A stretch of 64,000 nucleotides of DNA from Methyloversatilis discipulorum (GTDB lineage: Bacteria > Pseudomonadota > Gammaproteobacteria > Burkholderiales > Rhodocyclaceae): contig NZ_ARVV01000001.1 in NCBI RefSeq assembly GCF_000385375.1, positions 620,001 to 684,000 of the forward strand, read 5' to 3'. The stretch's first letter is position 1. Every line of letters starts with the position of its first letter. Positions 32,496 through 42,006 of this stretch are shown in pieces. The translations under genes were made by a program, and so were the position numbers. The notes under the pieces are model-generated. The model was not told the origin of the DNA, searched no databases, and saw nothing but the letters and a program-made list of their open reading frames with translations.

Positions 32496-33077
32496 TCAGC
32501 GCAGCGCGGCGAGTGCGCGGTTCAGCGCCAGCACGTTCACCCGTGGCTCGCCGACGAAGCCCAGCCACGGGTGATGCGCGTGACGCTCGATCAAGGCCTC
32601 GACCGCGGCCGGGTCGAGGCCGCGCGCCCGCGCCACGCGTGCGGCCTGATAGCGCGCGGCGGCGAGGCTGATGTCGGGGTCCAGGCCGCTGGCCGATGCG
32701 GTGACCAGATCGACCGGCACCGGCGCGCGGTTGTCCGGGTCGGCCGCCCGCAGCGCGGCGATGCGCTGCGCCACCGCGTCGACCAGCACGCGGTTGTTCG
32801 CGCCCAGATTGCTGCCACCGGAGGCCGCGCCGTTGTAGGGCTGCGTCGCGGTGGCCGACGGGCGCGACCAGAAGTGACCGGGCGACGAGAAGGGCTGGCC
32901 GATCAGCGCCGAGCCGGTCACCTGCTCGCCGTCGCGGATCAGCGATCCGGCGGCGCGTTCGGGGAACAGCGTCTGCGCCAGCGCGGTGACCAGCAGCGGG
33001 TAGGCGAGACCAGTCAGTGCGGACAGCAGCAGGAACAGAGACAGCGCAGGGCGCAGGGCATGCAGTGCGGCGTTCAT
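32496..33077 (-). CDS. kdpC: KdpC, subunit of the K+-transporting ATPase
   Basis: The 193-residue protein has one N-terminal membrane helix (about 9-32: LSLFLLLSALTGLAYPLLVTALAQ). Periplasmic family motifs follow: GSALIGQPFSSPGHFWSRPSATATQPYNGAASGGSNLGANN (given in pieces) and DLVTASASGLDPDIS. KdpC helps assemble the complex and raises ATP affinity. The gene starts 15 bp after kdpB. Confidence 0.95.
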   Translation of the reverse strand: MNAALHALRPALSLFLLLSALTGLAYPLLVTALAQTLFPERAAGSLIRDGEQVTGSALIGQPFSSPGHFWSRPSATATQPYNGAASGGSNLGANNRVLVDAVAQRIAALRAADPDNRAPVPVDLVTASASGLDPDISLAAARYQAARVARARGLDPAAVEALIERHAHHPWLGFVGEPRVNVLALNRALAALR

Positions 33078-33092
33078 GGCAGGACTCCGTAT

Positions 33093-35177
33093 TCAGGTGA
33101 GGTGCAGCGCGGTGAGCAGCACGTCGATGAGCTTGATGCCGACGAAGGGCACGACGAGCCCGCCCAGGCCGTACAGCAGGCCGTTGCGACGCAGCAGCGC
33201 GGCGGTGCCGAGCGCGCGGTACTGCACGCCGCGCAACGCCAGCGGAATCAGCGCGACGATGATGAGCGCATTGAAGATGACGGCCGACAGGATGGCCGAC
33301 TCGCCCGACGCGAGCTGCATCACGTTCAGCGCACCGAGCTGCGGATAGGTGGCGGCGAAGGCGGCCGGCAGGATGGCGAAGTACTTGGCGACGTCGTTCG
33401 AAATGCTGAAGGTGGTCAGCGCGCCACGCGTCATCAGCATCTGCTTGCCGATCTCGACCACCTCGATCAGCTTGGTCGGATTGCTGTCGAGGTCGACCAT
33501 GTTGCCGGCCTCCTTCGCCGCCTGTGTGCCGCTGTTCATCGCCACCGCGACGTCCGCCTGGGCCAGCGCCGGCGCGTCGTTGGTGCCGTCGCCGGTCATC
33601 GCCACCATGCGGCCCTCCGCCTGGTAGCGGCGGATCAGCGCCAGCTTGGCTTCCGGCGTCGCTTCGGCCAGCACGTCGTCGACGCCGGCTTCGGCGGCGA
33701 TGGCGGCGGCGGTGAGCCGGTTGTCGCCGGTGATCATGACGGTGCGTATGCCCATGCGCCGCAGTTCGACGAAGCGCTCGCGGATGCCGCCCTTGACGAT
33801 GTCCTTCAGTTCGACCACGCCCAGCACGCGTGCACCGTCGGCCACCACCAGCGGCGTGCTGCCGCGGCGGGCGGCGTCCTCGACGATGCGCAGCAGTTCC
33901 GGCGCGAACTGCCCGCCCAGCGACTCGACATGCTGGCGCACCGCCTCGGCCGCGCCCTTGCGGATCTGCCGGCCTTCCCAGTTCACGCCGCTCATGCGCG
34001 TCTGCGCGGTGAAGGGCACGAAGGCGGCGTCGTGCGACAGCAGCTGGCGTTCGCGCAGCGCGAACTTCTGTTTGGCGAGCACGACGATGCTGCGCCCCTC
34101 CGGCGTTTCGTCGGCCAGCGATGCAAGCTGGGCGGCGTCGGCCAGATCGCGTTCGCTGACGCCGGGTGCCGGCAGGAAGGCGGCAGCCTGACGATTGCCC
34201 AGCGTGATGGTGCCGGTCTTGTCGAGCAGCAGCACGTCGACGTCACCGGCCGCCTCGACCGCGCGGCCCGAGGTGGCAATCACGTTGGCGCCGAGCATGC
34301 GGCTCATGCCGGCCACGCCGATGGCCGACAGCAGGCCGCCTATCGTGGTCGGGATCAGGCATACCAGCAGCGCCACCAGCGCGGTCACGGTCACCGGCAC
34401 GCCCTGATGCGCGGCCTGCACCGCGAACAGCGAGAACGGCAGCAGCGTCACGGTGGCCATCAGGAATGCCAGCGTCAATGCGATGAGCAGGATGGTCAGC
34501 GCGACTTCGTTCGGCGTCTTGCGCCGCTTTGCGCCCTCGACCATGGCAATCATGCGGTCGAGGAAGCTGTCGCCCGGATTGACCGTGCAGCGCACGACGA
34601 TCCAGTCCGACAGCACGCGGGTGCCGCCGGTGACCGACGAGAAATCCCCGCCGGCTTCGCGGATGACCGGCGCCGATTCGCCGGTGATGGCGCTTTCATC
34701 CACCGAGGCCACGCCTTCGATCACCTCGCCGTCGCAGGGCATGGTGTCGCCGGCCTCGACCAGCAGCACGTCGCCGATGCGCAGCGCGCCGGTATCGACC
34801 GGATCCCAGCGCTCGCCCTGTCGCGGCGCGCGCAGCTTCTTCGCGGTGCCGCGCTTCTGCAGGCTGCGCAGGCTGGCCGCCTGCGCCTTGCTGCGGCCTT
34901 CCGCCAGCGCCTCGGCGAAATTGGCGAACAGCACGGTGAACCACAGCCACAGCGCGTTGGCGCCGATGAACCAGGCGGGCGCCTCGCCCTGACCGGCCAG
35001 CGCCTGCAGCCACAGCGCGCTGATCAGCACGGCGCACAGCCAGACCACGAACATGACCGGATTGCGCCATTGCGCGGCCGGATTGAGCTTGATGAAGGCA
35101 TCGCGCACCGCGCCGCGCAGCAGCGCGGGATCAAGCAGACCGGCAGTCGGGCGCGAAGGATGAAGGGCGTTCGTCAT
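33093..35177 (-). CDS. kdpB: KdpB, catalytic P-type ATPase subunit
   Basis: The 694-residue protein has the phosphorylation site DKTGTITLG (Asp319), the actuator motif [13 protein letters not shown], the nucleotide-domain KGAAEAV, and [42 protein letters not shown] (in pieces) of KdpB. About seven membrane helices. It hydrolyses ATP to power K+ uptake through KdpA. The gap to kdpA is 13 bp. Confidence 0.97.
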   Translation of the reverse strand: MTNALHPSRPTAGLLDPALLRGAVRDAFIKLNPAAQWRNPVMFVVWLCAVLISALWLQALAGQGEAPAWFIGANALWLWFTVLFANFAEALAEGRSKAQAASLRSLQKRGTAKKLRAPRQGERWDPVDTGALRIGDVLLVEAGDTMPCDGEVIEGVASVDESAITGESAPVIREAGGDFSSVTGGTRVLSDWIVVRCTVNPGDSFLDRMIAMVEGAKRRKTPNEVALTILLIALTLAFLMATVTLLPFSLFAVQAAHQGVPVTVTALVALLVCLIPTTIGGLLSAIGVAGMSRMLGANVIATSGRAVEAAGDVDVLLLDKTGTITLGNRQAAAFLPAPGVSERDLADAAQLASLADETPEGRSIVVLAKQKFALRERQLLSHDAAFVPFTAQTRMSGVNWEGRQIRKGAAEAVRQHVESLGGQFAPELLRIVEDAARRGSTPLVVADGARVLGVVELKDIVKGGIRERFVELRRMGIRTVMITGDNRLTAAAIAAEAGVDDVLAEATPEAKLALIRRYQAEGRMVAMTGDGTNDAPALAQADVAVAMNSGTQAAKEAGNMVDLDSNPTKLIEVVEIGKQMLMTRGALTTFSISNDVAKYFAILPAAFAATYPQLGALNVMQLASGESAILSAVIFNALIIVALIPLALRGVQYRALGTAALLRRNGLLYGLGGLVVPFVGIKLIDVLLTALHLT

Positions 35178-35190
35178 GATCCTGAAAACC

Positions 35191-36930
35191 TCAGCGATAC
35201 AGGTTGATGTGCTCGACCACGGGGCCGAGCGCCAGCGCGGGCAGGTAGGTGAGCGCGCCGACCAGCAGCACGGTCAGCACCAGCAGTACGACGAACATCG
35301 GTCCGTGCGTCGGCATAGCGGCGTCCTGCGCGGCGGCGGGATCGCGCACGGCACGGGTGCGGGCGGCCAGCGCGCCGGCCAGTGCCAGCACCGGCACGAT
35401 GACGGCGAAGCGGCCGAGCGCCATCGCGATCGCCAGCGTCAGGTTGTAGAAGGGGGTATTGGCCGACAGCCCGGCGAAGGCGCTGCCGTTGTTGTTGGCG
35501 GCCGACGAGAAGGCGTACAGCACTTCGGAGAAGCCGGCCGCCGCCGGATTCAGCAGGCCGGCGCGACCGGCCTCGCTGCTCACCGCGAGGGCGGTGCCCG
35601 ACAGCACCAGCAGCGGCGTGACCAGGATGGCGACGGCCACCCATTTCATTTCCGCCGGCTCGATCTTCTTGCCCAGGTAGGCCGGCGTGCGCCCGGTCAT
35701 CAGGCCGGCGACGAATACCGCCAGCACGGCGAACAGCAGCATGCCGTACAGCCCCGAACCGACGCCGCCGAACACCACCTCGCCGAGCTGCATCAGCAGC
35801 ATCGTGATGCCGCCGGCGAGCGGCGTCAGCGACGCGTGCATCGCGTTCACCGCACCGCAGGAGGCGGCCGTCGTGATCGCCGCGAACAGTGCGCTGGCGG
35901 CGACGCCGAAGCGCACCTCCTTGCCTTCCATATTGCCGCCGGCCTGCAGCGCACTGGCCGCCTGGTCGACGCCGAGCACGGCGAAATGCGGGTTGCCTGC
36001 CTGTTCCAGCGACATGATGCCGACCACCGCGGCAACGAACAGCACGGTCATCGCTGCCAGCAGTGCCCAGCCCTGACGGCGGTCGCCGACCAGGCGACCG
36101 AAGGCCATGCACAGCCCGGCCGGAATCGCGAAGATGGCCAGCATCTGCAGTACGTTGGTCCACGCCGTCGGGTTCTCGAAGGGGTGGGCCGAATTGGCGT
36201 TCATGAAGCCGCCGCCATTGGTGCCCAGCATCTTGATCGCCTCCTGCGAGGCGACCGGACCCATGGCCAGCGTCTGCGTGCCGACCGTACCCGCATCGGC
36301 ATGCAGCGGTTCGAGCAGCGTGACGGCGAGGTCGGGCGACAGGTTCTGGATCACGCCCTGCGCTACGAACGCCAGCGCCAGTGCGAAGGACAGCGGCAGC
36401 AGCAGCCACAGCGTGATGCGCAGGACATCGACCCAGAAATTGCCGATGCCGCCCGCGCCGCTGCGCGCGAAGCCGCGCATCAACGCGAAGGCGACCGCGA
36501 TGCCGGTGGCGGCGGACAGGAAGTTCTGCACCGTCAGGCCCAGCATCTGCGTCAGGTGGCTCATCGTCGACTCGCCGCCGTAGCCCTGCCAGTTGGTGTT
36601 GGTGACGAAGCTCACCGCGGTGTTGAGCGCCGAATCCCAGGTCGGCGCGGCGAACTGTTGTGGATTCAGCGGCAGCTCGGGCTGCAGCCGCTGCAGCACG
36701 TAGAGCGCGATCACGCCGATCAGGTTGAACAGCAGCAGCGCACCGGCGTAGCCGCGCCAGCCCTGCTCCTCACCACTCACACCGCAGGCGCGCAGCAGCG
36801 CCGCCTCGATGCCGGACAGCGGACGCGGTGCCCGTTCCGACACCAGGGCCAGCCAGCGGCCCAGCGGCAGCGCGATCAGCCAGACGGCCAGCACGAAGGC
36901 GCCCAGCAGCATCCACATCTGGGCGGTCAT
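35191..36930 (-). CDS. kdpA: KdpA, potassium-binding and translocating subunit
   Basis: The 579-residue protein has about ten membrane helices and four K+-filter-like loops, for example [57 protein letters not shown] and [14 protein letters not shown] (each a family signature). The start ([10 protein letters not shown]) overlaps the kdpF stop by one base (TGATG). It transports K+ across the inner membrane. Confidence 0.97.
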   Translation of the reverse strand: MTAQMWMLLGAFVLAVWLIALPLGRWLALVSERAPRPLSGIEAALLRACGVSGEEQGWRGYAGALLLFNLIGVIALYVLQRLQPELPLNPQQFAAPTWDSALNTAVSFVTNTNWQGYGGESTMSHLTQMLGLTVQNFLSAATGIAVAFALMRGFARSGAGGIGNFWVDVLRITLWLLLPLSFALALAFVAQGVIQNLSPDLAVTLLEPLHADAGTVGTQTLAMGPVASQEAIKMLGTNGGGFMNANSAHPFENPTAWTNVLQMLAIFAIPAGLCMAFGRLVGDRRQGWALLAAMTVLFVAAVVGIMSLEQAGNPHFAVLGVDQAASALQAGGNMEGKEVRFGVAASALFAAITTAASCGAVNAMHASLTPLAGGITMLLMQLGEVVFGGVGSGLYGMLLFAVLAVFVAGLMTGRTPAYLGKKIEPAEMKWVAVAILVTPLLVLSGTALAVSSEAGRAGLLNPAAAGFSEVLYAFSSAANNNGSAFAGLSANTPFYNLTLAIAMALGRFAVIVPVLALAGALAARTRAVRDPAAAQDAAMPTHGPMFVVLLVLTVLLVGALTYLPALALGPVVEHINLYR

Positions 36931-37022
36931 CACAGATCCTCCGCGCGCCACAGCGCCCACAGCAGATAGACGAACAGCGCCGCGGCCAGCGCGGCGCAGA
37001 TTCCGTACAGCGTTCCCATCAT
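36930..37022 (-). CDS. kdpF: KdpF, small stabilising subunit
   Basis: The 30-residue single-helix protein ([20 protein letters not shown]...) lies just upstream of kdpA, overlapping it by one base. GGAGG precedes the first of two ATG codons. KdpF stabilises the KdpABC complex. It is too short for most gene callers, but position and sequence are clear. Confidence 0.88.
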   Translation of the reverse strand: MMGTLYGICAALAAALFVYLLWALWRAEDL

Positions 37023-37061
37023 GATTCCTCCGCAGACGATGTGCGAAGACTAGGCGGGCAC

Positions 37062-37081
37062 GTGCAAAGACGGTCTATAAA
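37062..37081 (-). promoter_or_regulatory. Candidate KdpE-binding site
   Basis: On the minus strand TTTATA-N7-TTTGCAC lies about 40 bp upstream of kdpF. It resembles the T-rich TTTATA...TTTACA site known for E. coli KdpE. It is rather close to the start codon, so the call is tentative. Upstream, 37082-37144 holds no gene. Confidence 0.3.
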
Positions 37082-37144
37082 TCGCGGGCACCGCTGTATA
37101 CGCGGCGTAAACGTGCCGGCCCTGCAGGCTTCGGCAGCGAACGA

Positions 37145-38089
37145 TCAGGGCGTGAAGAAATAGCGCGTGAGGTGGAAGAACACCGGTGCGGCGAAGCTGA
37201 CCGAATCCATGCGGTCCATCATGCCGCCGTGGCCCTGGATCATGCTGCCCCAGTCCTTCGCGCCCAGGCTGCGTTTGACCGCCGACAGCACCAGCCCGCC
37301 GAGGAAACCCATCACGACGATGGCGGCCGACATGCCGGCCGCCTGCAGCGGCGTGAAGGGCGTGATCCACCACATCGCGGCACCGATCGCGGTGGCCGAC
37401 AGCGCGCCGCCGACGAAACCTTCCACCGTCTTCGACGGGCTCACCACTGGCGCGATCTTCGTCTTGCCGAACAGCTTGCCGAACACGTACTGCAGCACGT
37501 CGCTCAGCTGCACGACGAGCAGCAGGTAGAACAGCAGCAGCGCGTTCTGGCCGGCGTAGTCCGGAATGTCGAGCAGCAGCAGCGCCGGCACGTGGCTGAT
37601 GCAGTAGATCGTCAGCATGACGCCCCACTGGATCTTGGCCGCGCGTTCGAGGAAGTGCTCGGTGTCCTGCGCCAGCACCGACAGCGAAGGCAGCAGCAGG
37701 AAGCCGTAGACCGGGATCAGTATCGAGAACAGCGCGTACCACTGGTCGGCGATCAGCGCGTACTGCAGCGGGATCGCGATGAAGAAGGACACCGACAGCG
37801 CGCGGTGGTCGCCCGGCCGGGTCGGCGTCAGCGTCATGAATTCGCGCAGCGCGAACCACGATATGAGCGCGAACATGACGATGGTGGCCATCTTGCCAAG
37901 CATGAAGGCGACCGCGAACACGGCCACCATGATCCACCAGGCCTTGATGCGCGCATTGAGGTTGTCGACCACGGCGCGGCCCGACTCGCCGCTGACCCGC
38001 CGCGACAGCACCCAGCCGATCAGCGACGACAGCAGCAGCACGGCACCGATGCCGCCCATCAGCCAGTAGAACTTGTCCTGTGCGCTCAT
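37145..38089 (-). CDS. Phosphatidate cytidylyltransferase (CdsA-like)
   Basis: The 314-residue protein has about eight membrane helices. It carries the CDP-diglyceride synthetase signature towards the C-terminus: SPSKTVEGFVGGALSATAIG followed by KRSLGAKDWGSMIQGHGGMMDRMDSVSFAAPVFF (in pieces; the GHGGxxDRxD motif holds the catalytic Asp residues). It makes CDP-diacylglycerol from CTP and phosphatidate. The neighbours (acyltransferase, CDP-alcohol transferase) form a phospholipid operon on the same strand. Confidence 0.92.
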   Translation of the reverse strand: MSAQDKFYWLMGGIGAVLLLSSLIGWVLSRRVSGESGRAVVDNLNARIKAWWIMVAVFAVAFMLGKMATIVMFALISWFALREFMTLTPTRPGDHRALSVSFFIAIPLQYALIADQWYALFSILIPVYGFLLLPSLSVLAQDTEHFLERAAKIQWGVMLTIYCISHVPALLLLDIPDYAGQNALLLFYLLLVVQLSDVLQYVFGKLFGKTKIAPVVSPSKTVEGFVGGALSATAIGAAMWWITPFTPLQAAGMSAAIVVMGFLGGLVLSAVKRSLGAKDWGSMIQGHGGMMDRMDSVSFAAPVFFHLTRYFFTP

Positions 38090-38133
38090 TCCGTTTCCTT
38101 TTTGTTGTCGCGCCGCAGGCCGGCCGCGTCGGT

Positions 38134-38733
38134 TCAGGCCAGATCGATGACCGCGCGCCGGGCGCGCTCCAGAAACGCTGTCTTGTCTTCACCCTCAATA
38201 CGCGCCAGCGGCGCGCCGAAGCGCACGGTGCAGATCAGCGGCACCGGGAAGAAAGTGCCCTTGGGCATGCAGCGGTGCAGGTTTTCCAGATACACCGGCA
38301 CCAGTTCGACCTCGGGGAAGCGCTCGGCCAGATGGAACAGCCCCGCCTTGAACGGCCCCGGCAGCGGCTGCAGGTTGCGCGTGCCTTCCGGAAAGATGAT
38401 CAGCGAATCGCCGGCAGCGAGCGCTTCGGTCAGCGGTGCCAGCGGGTCTTTCGTCGCCTCGCTGCGCTGGCGCTCGATGAACACCGCGTTCAGCCCGCGC
38501 ACCGCGATGCAGCGGCGCACGGCGTCGGTGTTCCAGTAGTCGGCGGCCGCCACCGGCCGCGTGTGGCGGCGCAGTTCGCGCGGCAAGGCCGACCACAGCG
38601 CCAGCGTGTCGATGTGGCTGGAGTGGTTGGCGAAGTAGATGCGCTGCGCCGGCGACGGCGCGCTGCCCTGCCAGCGCGGCGCGGCACCGACCAGCGCGCG
38701 GGTGATTCCGATCAGCAGCGCGGAAATCAGCAT
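38134..38733 (-). CDS. 1-acyl-glycerol-3-phosphate acyltransferase family protein
   Basis: The 199-residue protein has the PlsC acyltransferase boxes. NHSSHID (about 36-42) contains the catalytic His-x4-Asp, then AVFIERQR, and FPEGTRN (about 113-119). A short N-terminal hydrophobic segment anchors it to the inner membrane. It probably acylates lysophosphatidate or a related lysophospholipid. The start overlaps the end of the CDP-alcohol transferase gene by 7 bp, and CdsA follows after 44 bp. Confidence 0.88.
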   Translation of the reverse strand: MLISALLIGITRALVGAAPRWQGSAPSPAQRIYFANHSSHIDTLALWSALPRELRRHTRPVAAADYWNTDAVRRCIAVRGLNAVFIERQRSEATKDPLAPLTEALAAGDSLIIFPEGTRNLQPLPGPFKAGLFHLAERFPEVELVPVYLENLHRCMPKGTFFPVPLICTVRFGAPLARIEGEDKTAFLERARRAVIDLA

Positions 38734-39425
38734 GACGGAGCCCCGGCGGTGAGCTGGCGGGCGATGCCCTGCGTGCGCGTGATGCAGGTGAGCATCGAGC
38801 CGGCCGCAATAACGATGCAGGCCACCTGCAGCGCCCACTGGCTGCCGGCCCAGGCCAGTTCGCCGGCGCCGATCAGGCAGGCGACGGTCATCACGGCCAT
38901 CCGGTGCTGCTTGGCCATCGGCCCGCGGAAGCTCTGTGCCTGACCGAGCGCACCGCCGAACACGCGCACGTAGGCGGTCAGCGCCGCCGCCAGTGCGCCG
39001 AACCAGCCCAGCGCCGGCCAGCCGACGGCGTAGCCGAGCGCGACGATGAGCAGCGAGTCGGCGACGCGGTCCGGGAATTCGTTGTACAGCGCACCCAGCG
39101 CCGACTTCTTGCCGCCCTCGACCGCCACCATGCCATCCAGCAGATTGCAGATCAGCCGCCCCTGTATCGCCAGTGCGCAGCCGACCAGCCCGGCGGGCGT
39201 CGGCCACCACAGCAGCAGCGCCGCACCGACCGCAGCGAACAGGATGCTGACGACGGAAATCTGGTTCGGCGTCACGTCGGTGCGCGCCAGCCAGGCCGCA
39301 CTGCGCTGCGCCCAGCCGGCCGAGCGGGCGGCAATCGGACGGCGGTTCTCGTCCGTTTCGTCTTTCGGACGGCGATTCTCGTCCGCATCCTTGTTCGCCT
39401 GAGGCAGTTCGTCCGCATCGTTCAT
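38727..39425 (-). CDS. CDP-alcohol phosphatidyltransferase family protein, variant active-site motif
   Basis: The 232-residue membrane protein has the CDP-alcohol transferase core: Asp97-Gly98-x2-Ala101, Gly111, Asp119 and Asp123. The consensus Arg after Ala is Val102, and the Asp expected at 115 is Asn, with the Asp pair shifted by four residues (FPDRVAD). About five helices. It would join CDP-diacylglycerol to an alcohol such as glycerol phosphate or inositol phosphate. The N-terminus is polar with a short internal repeat (DENRRP twice), and translation may begin at MNDADEL or further upstream. Confidence 0.8.
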   Translation of the reverse strand: MNDADELPQANKDADENRRPKDETDENRRPIAARSAGWAQRSAAWLARTDVTPNQISVVSILFAAVGAALLLWWPTPAGLVGCALAIQGRLICNLLDGMVAVEGGKKSALGALYNEFPDRVADSLLIVALGYAVGWPALGWFGALAAALTAYVRVFGGALGQAQSFRGPMAKQHRMAVMTVACLIGAGELAWAGSQWALQVACIVIAAGSMLTCITRTQGIARQLTAGAPSC

Positions 39426-39647
39426 GTTCTTGGGCTCCGCACGGGTGGTGGGATACGGCGCTGGCATTCTGCCCGGAATGCACGCGGCCGTCATGGGTGG
39501 GCGTCACCGCGTGCCGATGTAAGCATCCGCCATCGCGCGCGGTCTGCTGTGGTATCGACCCCGGACGTGGCGCCGGCGGAACCCCGCCCGGCGCTCCGGC
39601 GTCCGAAAATCAGTGCCGCACAAGGACCACACCGTGGAGGACACACC

Positions 39648-40121
39648 ATGAACCGCCGCCAACTGCTTGGCCTGCTCGCGCTGCACGGCCTGGGCCTCGC
39701 CGCCCTGCCGCTGCGCGCCGACACGCCGGCGCCGCTGAAACTGAGCGACGCCGAGTGGAAGAAGCGCCTGACACCGGCGCAGTACGCCGTGCTGCGCGAG
39801 GAAGATACCGAGCGCCCGGGCAGCAGCCCGCTCAACGCCGAGAAGCGCCGCGGCACCTACCACTGCGCCGGCTGCGACCTCGCGCTGTTCTCGTCGAACG
39901 CCAAGTACGAGAGCGGCACCGGCTGGCCCAGCTTCCACACCGCGCTGCAGGGGGCGCTGGGCACGAAGACCGACTACAAGCTCATCCTTCCGCGTACCGA
40001 GTACCACTGCGCGCGCTGCGGCGGTCACCAGGGCCACCTCTTCAACGACGGCCCGGCGCCGACCGGCAAGCGCTACTGCAACAACGGCGTGGCGCTGCGC
40101 TTCGCGCCGGCGGCGGCATGA
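39648..40121 (+). CDS. msrB: Peptide-methionine (R)-S-oxide reductase, exported by Tat
   Basis: The 157-residue MsrB has a twin-arginine signal (NRRQLLGLLALHGLGLAALPLRA), two zinc pairs (Cys73/Cys76, Cys121/Cys124) and catalytic Cys144 in RYCNNG. It reduces methionine-R-sulfoxide in periplasmic proteins. Its stop overlaps the start of msrA by 4 bp (ATGA), so the pair forms an operon. An ATG with GGAGG nine bases upstream was taken as the start. Confidence 0.93.
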   Translation: MNRRQLLGLLALHGLGLAALPLRADTPAPLKLSDAEWKKRLTPAQYAVLREEDTERPGSSPLNAEKRRGTYHCAGCDLALFSSNAKYESGTGWPSFHTALQGALGTKTDYKLILPRTEYHCARCGGHQGHLFNDGPAPTGKRYCNNGVALRFAPAAA

Positions 40122-40711
40122 GCACCCTGCGTACGCTGGCCGGATTCGTTGCGCTGCTTGCGCTGAGCGGCGGGGCGATGGCGCAGACGACCGCCCGCGC
40201 CACCTTCGCCGGTGGCTGCTTCTGGTGCGTCGAGGCGGATTTCGACAAGGTCGACGGCGTGCTCAAGACCACCTCCGGCTACACCGGCGGCAAGACGGCC
40301 AATCCGAGCTACGAGGAGGTGTCGTCCCACACCACCGGCCACGCGGAAGCGGTGCAGATCGAGTACGACCCGGCGAAGGTGAGTTACGAAGCCCTGCTCG
40401 ACAAGTTCTGGCACAGCATCGACCCGACGGTGAAGGACCGTCAGTTCTGCGACATCGGCACGCCCTACCGCACCGCGATCTTCGCTCACGATGCGGCGCA
40501 GTTCGAAGCGGCGAAGCGCTCGCTCGCCGCGCTGGAGAAGAGCAAGCCGTTCAAGGCGCCCATCGTCACCGAAATCCGCATGGCCGACACCTTCTACCCG
40601 GCCGAGGACTACCACCAGGACTACTACCGCAAGAATCCGGCCCGCTACACCTACTACCGCTGGAGCTGCGGCCGGGACGCGCGCCTGCGCGAGCTGTGGG
40701 GTGTGAAGTAG
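40118..40711 (+). CDS. msrA: Peptide-methionine (S)-S-oxide reductase, exported
   Basis: The 197-residue MsrA has a signal peptide (MSTLRTLAGFVALLALSGGAMA) and the active site GGCFWC (Cys34 and Cys37). Further motifs are GYTGG and YHQDYYRKNP. It reduces methionine-S-sulfoxide. Coupled to msrB, it gives a periplasmic repair pair for oxidised methionine. A hairpin follows directly after the stop. Confidence 0.94.
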   Translation: MSTLRTLAGFVALLALSGGAMAQTTARATFAGGCFWCVEADFDKVDGVLKTTSGYTGGKTANPSYEEVSSHTTGHAEAVQIEYDPAKVSYEALLDKFWHSIDPTVKDRQFCDIGTPYRTAIFAHDAAQFEAAKRSLAALEKSKPFKAPIVTEIRMADTFYPAEDYHQDYYRKNPARYTYYRWSCGRDARLRELWGVK

Positions 40712-40714
40712 GCG

Positions 40715-40734
40715 GCTGCTCCTGCAGGAGCAGC
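40715..40734. other. 20-bp perfect palindrome after msrA
   Basis: GCTGCTCCTG-CAGGAGCAGC begins four bases after the msrA stop. No T-run follows, so it is not a classical intrinsic terminator, but it may protect the 3' end of the transcript. Confidence 0.5.
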
Positions 40735-40763
40735 GGTCGACCTGCCGCCTGAGGCCGGGGCTC

Positions 40764-41037
40764 TGTGGGCGGGGGCTTGACCCCGACAACAGCCTGAGTC
40801 GAAGTCTGAGGACTGCAACGGCCGTGTCGCGGCCAAGGCCGCTCCCACACGGATCGCGCCGGCGCTGCGGCCGGAGCCGGGATCCTGTGGGAGGGGTCTT
40901 CTGACCCCGACAGCGGCCTGTGTCGAAGCCTGCGGACTGCAACGGCCGCGTCGCGGCCAAGGCCGCTCCCACAGGGACATGCCCGATCAGCCGCTGTGGC
41001 CAGGCTTTCGTGGGAGCGAGCTTGCTCGCGATGCGGC
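40764..41037. repeat. REP palindrome cluster 6
   Basis: Five units lie in the 338-bp convergent gap: 40765 (GGGG.../CCCC), 40826 (GCGGCC/GGCCGC, both orientations), 40889 (GGGGTC-TTCT-GACCCC), 40945 and 41011 (GCGAGC-TT-GCTCGC). No gene is visible in the gap. Confidence 0.8.
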
Positions 41038-41049
41038 TGGCAGCGGCTG

Positions 41050-41415
41050 TCAGCCCGGTGCCTTGCTGTCGTCGAAGCAGGGGCCGAAGCCGCGGACTTC
41101 GACCGTGGCCCAGGCGGCGGCGGGGCAGGCGCGTGCGATGTCCAGCGCCTGCTGCCGGTCGTCGGTGGCGAGCATGAAGAAGCCGCCTATCATTTCCTTC
41201 GCTTCGGCAAACGGGCCGTCGACCACCTGGGCACGGCCGTCGCGAACCTGTACGCGCGTCGACTCGACGCGCAGCGATTCCGATCCCATCAGCAGGCCGC
41301 GCGCGGCGAGGCCTTCGCCGAAAGCCACCATCTGTGCATAGAGCTCGCGGCCTTCGGCTTCGGTACGGGTGGCGCGCTGGCCGACCGGTTCGATGATGAG
41401 CAGCATGTGCGGCAT
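41050..41415 (-). CDS. YciI-family (DGPF domain) protein
   Basis: The 121-residue YciI protein has VVDGPFAEAKEMIGGFFMLATDDRQQALDIA (in pieces) and the start MPHMLLIIEPVGQRATRTEAEG. It follows a VOC/PhnB-type gene with no spacing: its ATG directly follows that gene's stop codon. DGPF-VOC pairs often accompany ECF42 sigma factors; the only such sigma gene in view is 14 kb away (25.5 kb). Function unknown. Confidence 0.88.
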   Translation of the reverse strand: MPHMLLIIEPVGQRATRTEAEGRELYAQMVAFGEGLAARGLLMGSESLRVESTRVQVRDGRAQVVDGPFAEAKEMIGGFFMLATDDRQQALDIARACPAAAWATVEVRGFGPCFDDSKAPG

Positions 41416-41898
41416 TCAGGTCTCCTTGGTGACGCTCTCAGGGCAGGGATTGGCGCTGGCGGCGAGCAGTTCCTCCGGGCTCACGTCGCGCACATGGGTG
41501 GCGATGGCCCAGACGTGGCCGTTCGGGTCGACCACCCGGCAGTAGCGGTCGCCCCAGAACATGTCTTCCGGGGCCATTTGCGCCGTCGCACCGGCGGCCA
41601 CCGCCTGCGCAAACAGCCCATCGACATCGGGCACCTGCAGGTGCAGTACGACCGGTGTGCCGCCGTAGCTGTTCGGGTCGCGCATGAACCATTCGGGGTG
41701 GGCGTCGACGATCATGACGGCCGAGTCGCCGATGCGCACCTGCGCATGCAGGATTCTGCCCTCGCTGCCGGGCAGGCGCATCACTTCCGTCGCGCCGAAG
41801 GCGCGCACGTAGAAATCGATGGCGGCTGCCGCGTTGTCGCAGACGAGGTGCGGGGTGACGGTGTGCATGCCCGCAGGCACGGGCTGGGGTGAGGTCAT
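41416..41898 (-). CDS. VOC family protein (PhnB/glyoxalase-like)
   Basis: The 160-residue protein has the vicinal-oxygen-chelate fold: VTPHLVCDNAAAAIDFYVRAFGATEVMRL, GRILHAQVRIGDSAVMIVDAHPEW and a C-terminal MFWGDRYCRVVDPNGHVWAIATHVRDV, each cited in part. These PhnB-like members lack a firmly known substrate. The start MTSPQPVP was chosen with GGAGATCC upstream. It forms a two-gene unit with the YciI gene. Confidence 0.86.
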   Translation of the reverse strand: MTSPQPVPAGMHTVTPHLVCDNAAAAIDFYVRAFGATEVMRLPGSEGRILHAQVRIGDSAVMIVDAHPEWFMRDPNSYGGTPVVLHLQVPDVDGLFAQAVAAGATAQMAPEDMFWGDRYCRVVDPNGHVWAIATHVRDVSPEELLAASANPCPESVTKET

Positions 41899-42006
41899 GG
41901 CCGGATCTCCTTCGAGGGTGAAGTGAACCGGCACGCACCGGTCCTGCCCGGTCGACGAAGCAGTCGGTGCGAAATCGACAGCGCGCCCGATGAAAGTCCG
42001 CCTGCT

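Noticed and set aside
32229..35207. 992-residue plus-strand open frame
   Set aside because: It is antisense to kdpB, kdpC and part of kdpD and has no protein motif. It is a composition artefact.
40715..40734. Intrinsic terminator after msrA
   Set aside because: The palindrome is perfect but no T-run follows on either strand, so I list it only as a hairpin.
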